Assembly (NCBI GenBank): GCA_008921705.1
Contig: VFFE01006615.1
Span: 98,126 to 162,125, forward strand
DNA from: Burhinus oedicnemus
Taxonomy: Eukaryota; Chordata; Aves; Charadriiformes; Burhinidae
Reading direction: 5' to 3'
Length of the DNA: 64,000 bases
Below are positions 22,226-33,491 of this stretch, piece by piece; within the stretch, counting starts at the first letter, position 1, and each line of letters begins with the position of its first letter. Position numbers and translations under genes: made by a program. Below the pieces are notes generated by a model. That model was not told where the DNA came from, did no database searches, and was given only the letters and a program-made list of their open reading frames with translations.

Positions 22226-24539
22226 CAATCTGGGAAGTTCACAGTAGCCCTTTGCCAATTTTTGGCTCAGTTAACTACTGGAGAAGTTGCCTCAGGGTCA
22301 CACATGAAACTACACAAAGTCTAAAGAAAGCATCCCAGTTCCCAAACTATACCTAGGAATAGCCAGAGAAGTGGTCCCTTGGAACCAGCTAGAGGCTTCT
22401 TAGAAACACAAATAAAACTCAATATTTCTTATTCTCAAGAAGAGGAGTTGAGATTAGACCAGGTTTGCTCACACCATGGGAACAGGATTTCAGAAAGAAG
22501 GGTCATCTGGAATAGCAAACTGTCACGTGAGCTCCAGGAAGGAGCTGGAGGAGGGGATGCTACTGGGTAATTGCACTTTCCAGCAATAGACAGAGCTTCA
22601 GAGCTCTCTGCTCCTCTCTCAATAGGTGGTCAAGTGGTTCTCCGTAGCTCTGCCCTAGGCAAAAGTGCTGCAAATCTTTGACTGTTTTGCTCCTTCTGGG
22701 ATTTGGTCTTTGCCTGTGATTAATCTCATATGCAGCTTCTCCCACCTACCCTCCTCAGCCCAGTCCCTTGAAGATGCCTTATTTGCTCTGTGTTGAAGGG
22801 GAGAATCGTTACCGCCATGTGTCCCATCCCTTGATTCATGCACTGGCTTTACACCTGCTTGCCTGGATGGACCACACTCTATTTGGGTACGAGGAGCTCT
22901 TGGTAGATCAGTCAGCCCACCAAAACGAGCAAGGGATTGACCTGACTATATCCAGTTTTCTTCGTTCCTCATCCCATCAGATGTCTTCCAACAATGCTGT
23001 GATCTCAGGTTTCATCATAATTTTTTGTTATGTCTAGTTCTTTCCTTCATTCATCATCCTCCCTTGTTCAGAACCAGGAATGCCCAAAATCAGATAAAGC
23101 AATTCAATGTCATCTCAGAAATCCTACATCCACTACATGGGAATATAAACTAAATTATTTTTGTAAGCCATTAATATATTACTGTGGCTGAAAGAGCTGG
23201 GATGGTGTCGAGAGGATTGCTGGTGACTGTTAGATTCCTTATCTGCTAATTATAATGTAAGTCCTAATTTTTGTTGCAGCGCAAACTTTTACACAGTCTG
23301 GCACACCTAGAAAACATCGCCAAGTTTTGGTGAACGTGTGTTGCTTACCTTTTTCTATCCACACAAGGTATTAATCATTTTTTCTGGGGAACTCTAACCC
23401 TTCAGCTCAAGTTATAACTTTTCACTCTATTTCTTTTACAGGTATTTCATTCAATCATGGCCTGTTGGCCCAAAAAGGCATCCATTACACACCCACAACA
23501 TAGGTAGAGGAATGGCTTGGAGAGGGGATGAAATGTTTCGGTTTCCGAGCTCGGTTTTAAAGTTGTCACTTCTGAGTATAACAAAGTTCCTGGTCATGAC
23601 ATTGTTTGACCATGTTGAAAAGTTATTGTGTGTGTTTGTTGGAGATTTTCCCATTCATTGCATTTGTTGTTTTTCTCAACCTGCTTTCTGCCTGCTTCCA
23701 AAGAGATAAATGAGTCTAAAGGGCTGTATTTTAAAAGGAAGGAGTAACAGAAGGGGAAAAGTAACATAACCATCACTGACCTGCAAGCAATCTTGAGGCT
23801 CCTTCACTTGAGGGGAAGACAGGAATAACAGCTTCAGAAACAAACCAGAAGGGCCCAGAATAGAAGAAAGAAGTTGTTCTTTTTTTTTTCTCCTTAGCTG
23901 AAATTACAAACGAATCGGTTAAAAATCTTCAAAAGGATGATATTTCCCAAACATTTTGGAACTATGACTATAAAGGTGATAGTTCTGTTTGATATTACAG
24001 AGCATGAGGCAGCCAAAGTGCGTATATTGGAGGCATCAGGTGGAGAAGGAAAGAGTCGTCAGCGCTTGTGTTCTCTACCACACAAGTGGCAACATACGTA
24101 GGTTGAATATCATCAAAGAGGGACGGATGAAGGACTAGCAGCCTCCACTAGTCCCTCTGGTAAATCTACCCTCATTGATCTTGGAAAAATAGTAGGATCA
24201 TAGGAGAATCATTGCAAAATGTAAACATCCTCTGTTTTCTTTTTCTTTTCTTTTTTAATTAAAATAAAAGAGAGAAATAAATAGGTAAAGCTAGCTGCTC
24301 TGTTCAAGATCTGCTTCACCCACTGGAAATGGTTGCCTGTTTCAGACTCTGTAATCATGTCTCCAAGCCTAAGCCTAGATCTCTTCTAAATGCACTCCTG
24401 GACTCAAGGTTGGATTTGTCCTCCACTTTTCTCATTCAGCGCAGTATAGGAGACAGCAAGTCAAATACCATGTGCTCATAACCAGCCATCACACAGCAGT
24501 GTCCAGCTGCCCAGCAGTCCACATCCAGAGGATCAGGTT

Positions 24540-25110
24540 CCTCTTTTAGTATCACGCCTTCTCTTACTACTGGCAATCTCCTGATGAGTACATTTCAGCC
24601 AGCTAATTACCTTGTCCGTGCTCAAAGCACGCATGATAAATCCAATCACCAGCAGAGCCTCATGTTCACTGGATATTCTTCACCTTTAAATACCATTTTC
24701 AAACATTTCTTGGTGTCCCTGTCCTCTGCACAGTCCCACAGATGTCCCACGTAAGCTTTTGTTGGTCTTCAAAGGGCTGTGCACATCGTGCCTATTGGAC
24801 CATTATCTTCTGCTTATCAGTCACACTCTCCAGTCCCTCATTACTACAGTTGCAGCGCTGCTATAATTAGACTGCACATTTTTCAGACCTTCATAGCAGT
24901 GTTTTAGTTTACAAATTGAAGAGTTCATTCATGCCAAAATGTTTTCTTTCGTTATCAATTTCTTTCTTTTTTATTTGTAATTTGCCCAGTGAACCAAAAT
25001 ATCAATTATTTGCAGAGCTCTTATTTAGAGAAGAAATTAAGGAATACATTTGTAACAGTGCGCTATTAAGTATTTAATCTGCTTAACTAATGCTGTGATG
25101 GATTCTCCAC
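24540..25110. promoter_or_regulatory. Candidate conserved non-coding element
   Basis: Repeat-free and AT-rich, with several ATTA/TAAT cores (CTATAATTAGACTG near 24860, ATATCAATTATTTGC near 24999, TTAAGTATTTAATCTG near 25066) and an isolated retained CpG (CAGCGCTG near 24854). This resembles vertebrate enhancer sequence, but conservation is untested. Confidence 0.3.
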
Positions 25111-25780
25111 CCCTGGAACTCTTAAATCAAGAGCTTTTTTTTTTCCTTGTTATAGCAGATTTTTCTTATTTAAAAGTTAGGCTTTAGTATTAGCATGACC
25201 ATTAGACTCAAAGTAGAAATTAGCACTGAAAAATTCTATTTCCTGTCTCTGCAGGCAAGAAGCCGGAGTAGGTAATCGCAGCAGTCCCTCCCAATCAAAT
25301 AATCTGAAATGTAGTTTACATCATTTATAACAGTGTTACATCTTGACCAAGTGTCCCCATGTGCTCCAGGCACCATTTGTGTATGACCACCGGTCCCCTA
25401 AACTCAGATATTCCCTCCAGCTCTCTCTGACACCAGTTGCCTTAAAGGTAGGACAGGCAGAACTCAGCAGCGTTTTCTCTGAAGCAACAGGAGACTCGCA
25501 TTGCCAAGGGCAGATCTCCTCTGGAAGACTTTCTATGGGAATCCTTTACTCTTGCTTTGTACAGCTTTCTCCTGAATTAAGGGTCCTGATGAGCCCTAAT
25601 GCAGCTGCACTTCAGCTGCTGCAGATGGTTTTTCAGATTTGTCTCCCTTTTCATTCATGGCATCAGGGCTGGCAGAGCTGCAGAATGAGAAATTAGCAGC
25701 ACTTGTTCAATGCGAACTTCTCACACAGGGTCTCAAGGACTGCAGGGACATTTCAGGACTGCCACAGACTCCTTTGAGAC

Positions 25781-25922
25781 AATGTTCAAGGCCAGGTTGG
25801 ATGGGGCTTTGAGCAACCTGGTCTAGTGGAAGGTGTCCCTGCCCATGGCAGGGGGGTTGGAACTAGATGAACTTTAAGGTTCTTTCCGACCTAAACCATT
25901 CTGTGATTCTGTGATTCTATGA
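25781..25922 (+). mobile_element. CR1 LINE 3' end
   Basis: It starts in the last codons of ORF2 (AATGTTCAAGGCCAGGTTGG), has the 3' UTR GCCCATGGCAGGGGGGTTGG, and ends in three octamer-like units (CTGTGATT, CTGTGATT, CTATG). About 142 bp; one of the shortest copies here. Confidence 0.92.
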
Positions 25923-26952
25923 AAGACAAATCTAGAGGAGGATTGATCTGCCACCTGGAGAAGTCCATAGGCTTTTGTGTCCATCATCTCCATAAGACCG
26001 AGTTGCCCCAGGCCTTCATTGTGAATGTATGGAGGAAGATTAGAGGCTTTCCTGTCTCCAGGTAAATATCTAAAGTAAGAAAGATAGAACAGACACCGTC
26101 AGGACATGACTCTGTTGTCTAAAACAAAAACTGAGGGTGACTACCCCAGGTGCAGAAAAGAATAGTCAGAGACATTCAGGCTTCTTCTCTTTTGATTGTT
26201 TGTCTGTAGAAGTATTCAGCAGGTTTTTGGGGGGTTTTGCTTTTTTTTTTTTTTTCCCTAAATTTATTTCCAAAATATTTGAAATAATAAAAGATCAGAT
26301 AGGTCAAACTGAATGTATTCATTAGTCAAAAAAACCCCCTCAGATCATATGAAGTGCATGGTCCAAATTCTTAATGTGTTGAAATGCTGTAGAAGTTTGA
26401 ATGGAGATTCAGAATTACTTTAACTTCCTTTTTATGCTTTCCACATCTGCAAAGAATACGTCCAAAGGTTTAAAATAAAAAAACCCTAAAAATGTTTAGC
26501 TTATTGTTCCATTGTGATTGCGCACAGACAGATCAAAACTGAGGGAGAATGTAGCTCTTCCTTAGTCATCATTACTGTCCTAATTGTATGCAACTTCAGT
26601 CACATCTTGTAATATTGTGGTTCAGGAGTCATAGAAAACTCTCTCATTGGTCAACAAGGATTTGGAAAGAGGTCTCTACTGTTACCTTTGACTGTTTAGA
26701 GCAATACATTAAGAGTTGATCAGGAAAGCTTCAGGACTGAGATGTCTTGCATGCCCTCTACAGCCGCAGTGCGATCTCTTGTACTTGTCCCAGCCCTCCC
26801 TGCTGGGTCTGATGCCTGGAGACACTTGTGCTGCTCTAAACCAAACCAGGATTTTCAGATGAGATCAGAATCATGTCATGAACAAAATCCCAGAAGCTAA
26901 AGCTTCTGTCATAAAGTCATCACTCATGAGTACAGTCCATCAAGCATTTGTC
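25923..26952. other. No gene or repeat seen
   Basis: AT-rich DNA with a T-rich run at about 26243-26258. No recognised element. Confidence 0.5.
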
Positions 26953-27319
26953 ACAGAGGAGGGCCACGAAGATGATCAGAGGGCTGGAGCACCTCTGCTA
27001 TGAGGACAGGCTGAGAGAGTTGGGGTTGTTCAGCCTGGAGAAGAGAAGGCTCCAGGGAGACCTTAGAGCAGCCTTCCAGTACCTAAAGGGGGCCTACAAG
27101 AAAGACAGAAAGGGATTTTTTACAAGGGCATGTAGTGATAGGACAAGGGGTGATGGCTTCAAACTGGAAGAGGGGAGATTTAGATTAGATCTCAGGAAGA
27201 AATTTTTCACTCTGAGTGTGATGAGGCACTGGAACAGGTTGCCTAGGGAAGTTGTGGAGGCGTCATCGCTGGAACTGTTCAAGGCCAGGCTGGATGGGGC
27301 TTTGAGCAACCTGGTTTAG
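26948..27319 (+). pseudogene. CR1 ORF2 C-terminal fragment, frame still open
   Basis: A 123-codon open frame covers the C-terminal end of the CR1 polyprotein. It includes the [14 protein letters not shown] and [14 protein letters not shown] segments common to CR1 ORF2, then the terminal LDGALSNLV, ending at TAG 27317-27319. The endonuclease and reverse transcriptase domains are missing, so it encodes no active enzyme. The first few codons belong to flanking DNA. The intact frame suggests a relatively young insertion or simply too few mutations over 370 bp. Confidence 0.85.
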
Positions 27320-27407
27320 TGGGAGGTGTCCTTGTCTGTGGCAGGGGGGTTGGAACTAGATGATCTTTAAGGTCCCTTCCAACCTAAACCGTTCCATGAT
27401 TCTATGT
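26953..27407 (+). mobile_element. CR1 LINE, C-terminal ORF2 plus 3' UTR
   Basis: A 5'-truncated copy that starts in the C-terminal part of ORF2, keeps an open frame to the natural stop, and ends with GGTTGGAACTAGATGATC, CCTTCCAACCTAAACC and GATTCTATG. It is less decayed than most CR1 copies in the window because the frame is uninterrupted. Confidence 0.95.
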
Positions 27408-28699
27408 AATCTAGCTGCTAGGAGCTTAACATCTGGTAGGAAACAAGGCTTTCCTTCAGTCATCCTAAATCTGAGTTTGATCAGGCTTAGTCCCAAGCCA
27501 AGTTCTGGATTTGCAGGAGTGAATGACTCAAATGGAACTTTCCTATCCCCACAAACTTCTAGCCACATGGCCTCTTGTTTACTGTCTATAAGGGAGTGGT
27601 GAGGTTTAACTGATTAAACTCACGTCTACCATCAATCCGAGCATGATAAGCAGTGAAAAACCGACCTGACCCAGTGCTTACCTACGCTGAGGATGGCACT
27701 CGCAACTATCCCACCCCTGTTGTGGCATTTACGGCTTGCAGCACAGCACTCCCCAGTCTGCATCACAAAGATGGACACTAAAAACCTAAGTTTAAGAGAG
27801 TCAACCCTTTAAAATTCCCTTTTAAAAAATTTTTTTGATTTTTTTTAAGGAGTATGGACAGGGAGAAACTAAGATTTGATGAAAATAATACTTGTTTTTC
27901 TTCACTCTTTTCCTCTTTGCTGAAAATATGATGGGACACTGGAACTCAGAAGAGAAGCTGTGATTTATTACATGCAGTATGGAGACTGAAGAGGCTTTGA
28001 CCAAGGCTAATGCCTCAAGACACTACTATTGTGTGTTTAATAAATATTACTAATATCACATCCTTAAAAGCCAGAGTTGTCCTTTCATTTTAGGCCAAAT
28101 ATAGCTTAAATTTTCATCCTGAGGTTAGTTAAAACTTGACCCAATTTTCATTGTAGGGCTCACAGGTCTCTCTGGAGTTTCCAGACAGCAAGAACTGAGT
28201 TCTAGAGCAGTAAGAAAACTTTTTAAATTTCATCAAGAAAATTTCCCATGTCTCCTCTTTCACTATAAATTCACTTGCCTCTGAAATACTGGAACTCACT
28301 CATTGCTTGAGGCAAGATACAGGAACAAATGGACTACGATCTAAATGAGTCTAATAAATCCTGTGTTCCTCAATAAATTATCATGCTTTTAGTCCCCCAT
28401 TGTGTCTCTGAAACTGTGTTGTGTTTTTGAGGCTGGAGAGCATGTTGGAAACCAAAAGTCTGAGAGGTTCGCATGCACAACAGAAATGTCGTGTTTGCTA
28501 AAATTCAACTTGACAATTTTCATTTACAAGCCTCAATAATTGACCTCATATTCAATATCAAGTGTAAAATTATTACAAGGAATTCCAGCAAATCGCACAA
28601 CAGAAAAATGATATTGTTTTCTCTGTGATTCAGATCCCTTCTTTTGTTGTGTTTTCTGTCCTAGTGGTGAGTTATGTGAAGAAGATTAAATGATATTCT

Positions 28700-29200
28700 C
28701 TCCAGGGGAGTGTTTTTAATTATGTGCTCCTTTCACGGCAACTTTGTAACAATAAGTTTCACAGTGTTTCGCAACCCTTTGATGGGTTTATCCTCATCGA
28801 AGCTGCATGAGCCCAAAGGTTTGGAATCTGCACTCACCTGCCTCATTAGCAGGATGATTTATGGTGAGACAATGGCAGCGCCACAATTCACAGTAATTAG
28901 TCCAGCGGGAAACTCACCCTCCAAGGCTGCTGGTGAGAAAACCAGCTCAGACACTGCCTCTCACTGAAACCCAGACAGGCTGAGTAAAAAACTGTGGTGA
29001 CACTGAATTATGACCATCCAGGTCCTTCCCAAATCACCGCAAGGTCACTGGCGCTGGGCAGGAGAACATTCATCACGTTTATGATTTAAGTTTGTCGGTA
29101 CAGTACCATGGCATATCTTTGGTGCGCATTAACAGCATTTTTACCTCTGCCGGAAGGCAAAAGCGATGGAGAAAAAGGAGCTGGCAGATCTGGCTAGATC
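28700..29200. promoter_or_regulatory. Candidate conserved non-coding element
   Basis: Repeat-free, with moderate GC and many retained CpGs (GGCAGCGCCACAATTC near 28874, TGGCGCTGGGC near 29049, AAAAGCGATGG near 29159). It has AGTAATTAGTCC near 28891 and balanced composition. It stands out from the surrounding AT-rich DNA and resembles an enhancer. Confidence 0.3.
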
Positions 29201-29773
29201 AGTCTGAGGACCACACAGTTGTTTCTAGCCTCGCTGCTGCCCTGCAATGAAGGAACATCCCCACCTAATGCACGGCAAAGCCAGCCAGCTCCATCTAAAC
29301 CTCCCCTAGCCCAGACAGGTTGCCGATAGATGTCATTTAAGCTAATGAAACATCTCACCAAAGACACAACTATCTAGGTGCGGATTTTCCTCCTTGTGAG
29401 AGAAGCTGGCATGGGTATTGTACCTCTCTCTTCTCCTCCACTGGGATAAAGCTCAGGAACAAATACCCTTCCCTGCTGCTAGAAAAAAAAATACCGCTGA
29501 GTCTTTGTTCCTAATCATAACCCCTCTGCAAGACAGCAGCGGAGCACATGTTTTGCTACACTAGTTAAAAAAGCCGGTCAAAAAAAATACTACCAAGTAT
29601 CTAGGAATGAGAGATTAAATATAAAATAAGACATTAATGAGGAGTGCAGATGGACAGGTAAAAACCAGGAAACAATACTGTTAATTCAGCCTCCAGGTTA
29701 ACTTTCTACCTTACTTATCTCCAGAGGAGAAGCTGCATGGTGAACAGCAGTATACAACACCTTGCCTTGGTAT

Positions 29774-29802
29774 GAATTCCTCTGGGCTAGAGGAATTCCT
29801 CT
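29774..29802. repeat. Perfect inverted repeat / palindrome
   Basis: GAATTCCTCT (29774-29783), loop GGGCT, then AGAGGAATTC (29789-29798), perfect 10-bp arms. The second arm with the next four bases (29789-29802, AGAGGAATTCCTCT) is itself a 14-bp palindrome. Confidence 0.9.
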
Positions 29803-30869
29803 AGGTGTAGTTATCCATAAAAATCCCACAAATGTTATGCGTTGTTACCTATCTCCTAAACCACGGACCAGGACATTTCTTTCAGCACAGCCGAGGAAGA
29901 AGTCAGGGTTGCTGAGGTTATCAGAGTGGCTCACCTGAAACACCTCGATCCATCACCTCTGTCAACAATGACTGTGGTATATAGTGCAATCTATACTAAA
30001 AACCTGCCTAGGAGGTCCTTCATCCTCCAGGTGCCTCAAATTCTCTGAGTCCTTGTAAAATGTGATGACATTTTCCTGCTTCAACAAAACAGAGCAAAAT
30101 CCCAGGTATCCATACAAGTCCAAGCGGGTAAGGGACAATTTAGATCATAGGCGCAGACCTTGTGTCCAGTGCAAAACCAGCTCTGGTTCATTTAACCTTT
30201 TACTGGAGATTCAGCGCAGGATCAGTGAGGCCAGGCTTTCCCTGTACCCACCTCTCGGCAAAGCCACGCTGAGTATTTATGGTGATGGAAGGTCTTATAC
30301 TACCTCAGGGACAACTGCAAAAGCGCGCAGACCTGCTGCGGAACACACCACCAGAGCTCGGTGCAGAGACATCCCAAAAATGGCTTGGCAGAATCAGCTG
30401 GGGTTGGCCATGTCTATTAGTTTCTGTTCAGCTCCAGCCATGTCTCATCCAAAATCCAGTTCCGTCAAGGATGTTTCGCAGAAGTAGTTCGCATTTATTC
30501 TTCTCAATCCCTGCTGCACCCTTTAATAATCTTTCCTCTTTCCTGTCACTGAGGGAAACTTGTGTGTTTACTTTATACAGTGGTGCCAAGAGACATAATT
30601 TTCACAATGCCGGATTTTACAGAAAACAGGAAAAAATAACTCGCTCCCCTGCACCACCCTACTTTTTAATTTCAGGCAGACTTTAAATACTAAGAATGAG
30701 TTCTTTGGAATCTGAGCTGCCAAAAATAGTGTGTTTATACACTGACAAGAGAAAAGATGAAGTTAATGAACCTGAAGTTTTGATCCATCACACTAATAAC
30801 AGCAGCATCATTCTTTACATTTGTCAAATGCCTCCATTACTGTAACATCTCACAGTCATTAGTGCATTC

Positions 30870-31015
30870 AGCTCAACTGCCTTAGGAAAAATAGCCTCCA
30901 TTTTATCTATTAATATTTAAGGTACAAGGAAGTTAAAGGACCTGTCAAAAGCCACCCAGGGCCTTTGTGCTGTAGCTGGGAGCCCCGAAATCCCAGTTCT
31001 CAGGTGAGTACCTCA
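30870..31015 (-). repeat. MIR-like ancient SINE fragment
   Basis: CTCCATTTTATCTATTAATA, AAGGTACAAGGAAGTTAAAG and GGACCTGTCAAAAGCCACCC are in the order of a reverse-complemented MIR. GCTGTAGCTGGGAGCCCCGA then matches the tRNA-related part (similar to GGCAGAGCTGGGATTCGAAC). Diverged. Confidence 0.45.
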
Positions 31016-31114
31016 AGTATGTGACATAACCCTGCTCATTTTCAGTCGTTAACATTCAAAAAATATAATCGGAAAATATCAAGATGGTGTGGTGGCGTTC
31101 TTTCTAAGAGACAG

Positions 31115-31183
31115 CTTGGGTACTAAGAAGACCAGACTGGAAGTGCTTGTCCTTGGGAAAGTGCCTATGCTTTAGTACCCAAG
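31115..31183. repeat. 12-bp inverted repeat, 69-nt hairpin
   Basis: CTTGGGTACTAA (31115-31126) and TTAGTACCCAAG (31172-31183) are perfect reverse complements 45 nt apart. The size fits a hairpin RNA or a very short non-autonomous DNA element; neither is shown. Confidence 0.75.
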
Positions 31184-32189
31184 AAGTGCTGAGGGACAGG
31201 AACAAAAGTGTTGCTTGAATATTTTTCTGTAACCTCTTTAAGGCTACAAGAGAGGGAACACTAATGGCATTCTGAAGACACGTTCAGTGGGATTCAGCTT
31301 TAGGACAAGTCACAGCTATTTAGGTTTCTGTATGTTGTTATCAACATGCGTGTCAGGTGTCGTAGCTCCAGTCAATACAGACCTGATCAACGTAGAGGAT
31401 CCTAGACAGTAGTTCAGTTCACCCTGAAACAGACATCATAGATAAGATTCAGTTGCCTGAACGTAGGTTATCTAGTGGCATTTGTGACAGCCTTGAATGT
31501 CTCTGATGGTCAAATCAAGCCTGCTGACTATCAATTAGCTCTTCACTCTATTGAGAGCTCAGCTCCCAATGCACGTGTAGAAAGCTACATTTAAGTATTT
31601 TTACCTTGACTTGAATACCACTTTTTTTTGGATGCACCTAATTTCAGTTTATGGAATTCTAAGAATCAGCAATTGAAATCAGTTCCTGAGTGATGACCAC
31701 ATTCTTTCAGGCACATCGAGGTTATCTGCTTGCTTTAAAGCAGTTATTCTACTATGATTGAGCAGGTTTTCAGGCAGCACATGAAGATAAAGAACTCTCC
31801 TCTTTGAAGGCAGCCTTAGCCTCTTTCCAGGTTTTATCCGGCAGATGTTTCCATCTACAACCCAATGCTTTTAATTGTTGTGTAAAAGGCCATCACAACC
31901 TGGCCAGGACAGAGTCCCAGGCTTGATGGACACAAAATGAAGCTTTAAATCGGTGGCTAACCAGGGAGGACTGCTACCTACTAAGCTCTCAAGTCAGTGA
32001 TCTCATTTCCACCTTCTCAAAGATTTCCATTATGTCCCCTGGAAAAATATAGGCCAGAAATGTGTTGGCAAGGTGCTTCATGGGACTGCTCTTTCCTCTT
32101 TACTGTGAGGAAAGAAAATACTTGCACAGGCTACAGCAAACAGTCCAAAAGTCTATCTGAAGCCCAGATGGCTTCTTGCATTTATAGGG

Positions 32190-33318
32190 TGAAGGTGACC
32201 ATCTACAAGAAGGGCCAGAAGGAGGATCCGGGGAACTACAGGCCTGTTAGTCTGACCTTGGTGCCAAGGAAGGTTATGGAGCAGATCATCCTGAGTGCCA
32301 TCACGTGGCATGTATAGGACAACAAGATGATCAGGGCCAGTCAGTGTGAGTTCATGAAAGGCAGGTCTTGTTTGACTAACCTCATCGCCTTCTATGACAA
32401 GGGGAACCATTTCATGGGTGAGGGAAAGGCTGTGGATGTTGCTAAGCTGGACTTTAGTAAAGCCTTTGAAACCATTTCCCACGGAATTCTCCTGGAGAAA
32501 TTGGCTGCTCATGGCTTGGACAGGCATACTCTTTGTCGGGTCAAAAACTGGATGGATGGCCAGGTGCAAAGAGTTGTGGTGAATGGTTTTAAATCCAGCT
32601 GGTGGCCGGTCACAAGTGGTGTTCCCCAGGGCTTCGTACTGGGGTGAGTTCTGTTTAACATCTTTATCAACGACCTGGATGAGAGGATCGAGTGCACCCT
32701 CAGTAAGTTTGCAGGTGACACCAAACTGGGCAGGAGTGTTGATCTGCTTGAGGGTAGAAAGGTTCTATAGAGGGATCGGGACAGGCTGGATCGATGGGCC
32801 AAGGCCAATGGTATGAGGTTCAACAAGGCCAAGTGCCAGGTCCTGCACTTGGATCACAACAACCCCATGCAGCGCTCCAGGCCTGGGGAAGAGTGGCTGG
32901 AAAGCTGCCTGGCAGAAAAGGACCTGGGGGTGTTGGTCGACAGCCAGCTGAATATGAGCTGGAGTGTGCCCAGGTGGCCAAGAAGGCCAACAGCATCCTG
33001 GCTTGTATCAGAAATAGTGTGGGCAGCAGGACTGGGGAAGTGATTGTCCCCCTGTACTTGGCACTGGTGAGGCCCCACCTCCAATACTGTGTTCAGTTTT
33101 GGGCCCCTCACTACAAGAAAGACATTGAGGGGCTGGAGTGTGCCCAGAGAAGGGCCGCGAAGCTGGTGAGGGGTCTGGAGCACAAGTCTTATGACAAACG
33201 GCTGAGGGAACTGGGGTTGTTCAGCCTGGAGAAAAGGAGGCTGAGGGGAGACCTTCTCGCTCTCTACAACTCCCTGAGCAGAGGTTGTAGAGAGGTAGGG
33301 GTCGGTCTCTTCTTCTAA
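32190..33318 (+). pseudogene. CR1-A reverse transcriptase and C-terminal region, broken
   Basis: Encodes LINE reverse transcriptase motifs in order: GNYRPVSLT (about 32231-32257), LDFSKAFE, SGVPQG (about 32617-32634), then the active-site box. From 32190 to about 32950 it stays in one frame, broken only by TAG 32315-32317, TGA 32645-32647 and TAG 32768-32770. A frameshift near 32950 follows. The active-site FADD box of CR1 is FAGD here (32708-32719), so one catalytic aspartate is lost. The C-terminal part ([15 protein letters not shown]) ends at TAA 33316-33318. The endonuclease and ORF1 are absent. Confidence 0.9.
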
Positions 33319-33471
33319 GTAACAGGTGATAGGACAAGAGGGAAGAGCCTCAAGTTGCGCCAGGGGAGGTTTAAATTGGATCTTAGGAGAAATTTCTTCA
33401 CCAAAAGGGTTGTCAAGCATTGGAAAAAGATACCCAGGGAAGTGGTTGACTCACAGCCCCTGGAGGTATTT
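32190..33471 (+). mobile_element. CR1-A: long CR1, 5' segment of a split copy
   Basis: It starts inside the reverse transcriptase domain (GTGAAGGTGACCATCTACAA) and runs through ORF2 to CCCCTGGAGGTATTT, where it is cut by CR1-B. Its 3' end resumes at 35888 (AAAAGACATGTAGATGTAG), exactly the next expected sequence. Together the two pieces give about 1.4 kb. The sequence TATTT (33467-33471) is repeated at 35883-35887 as a probable target duplication. Confidence 0.93.
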
Positions 33472-33491
33472 TCCACAGAGCACAAGAGCTC

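Larger units (their letters stand above)
17346..25780. other. Long stretch without recognisable genes
   Basis: No gene recognised over 8.4 kb. The largest frames, 165 codons (20880-21377, +) and 150 codons (21904-22356, +), have no known domain. The second runs through an A/C-rich low-complexity tract. Nothing resembling an rRNA or tRNA was seen. A possible enhancer block at 24540-25110 and a G-rich-complement tract at 22136-22225 are listed separately. Confidence 0.5.
27408..32189. other. No gene recognised; contains candidate elements
   Basis: No coding gene recognised. A 141-codon frame (30062-30487) and a 135-codon frame (30279-30686) overlap out of phase and are not protein-like. Separate entries describe a possible enhancer (28700-29200), a palindrome (29774-29802), a MIR-like fragment (30870-31015) and an inverted repeat (31115-31183). 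Confidence 0.5.
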
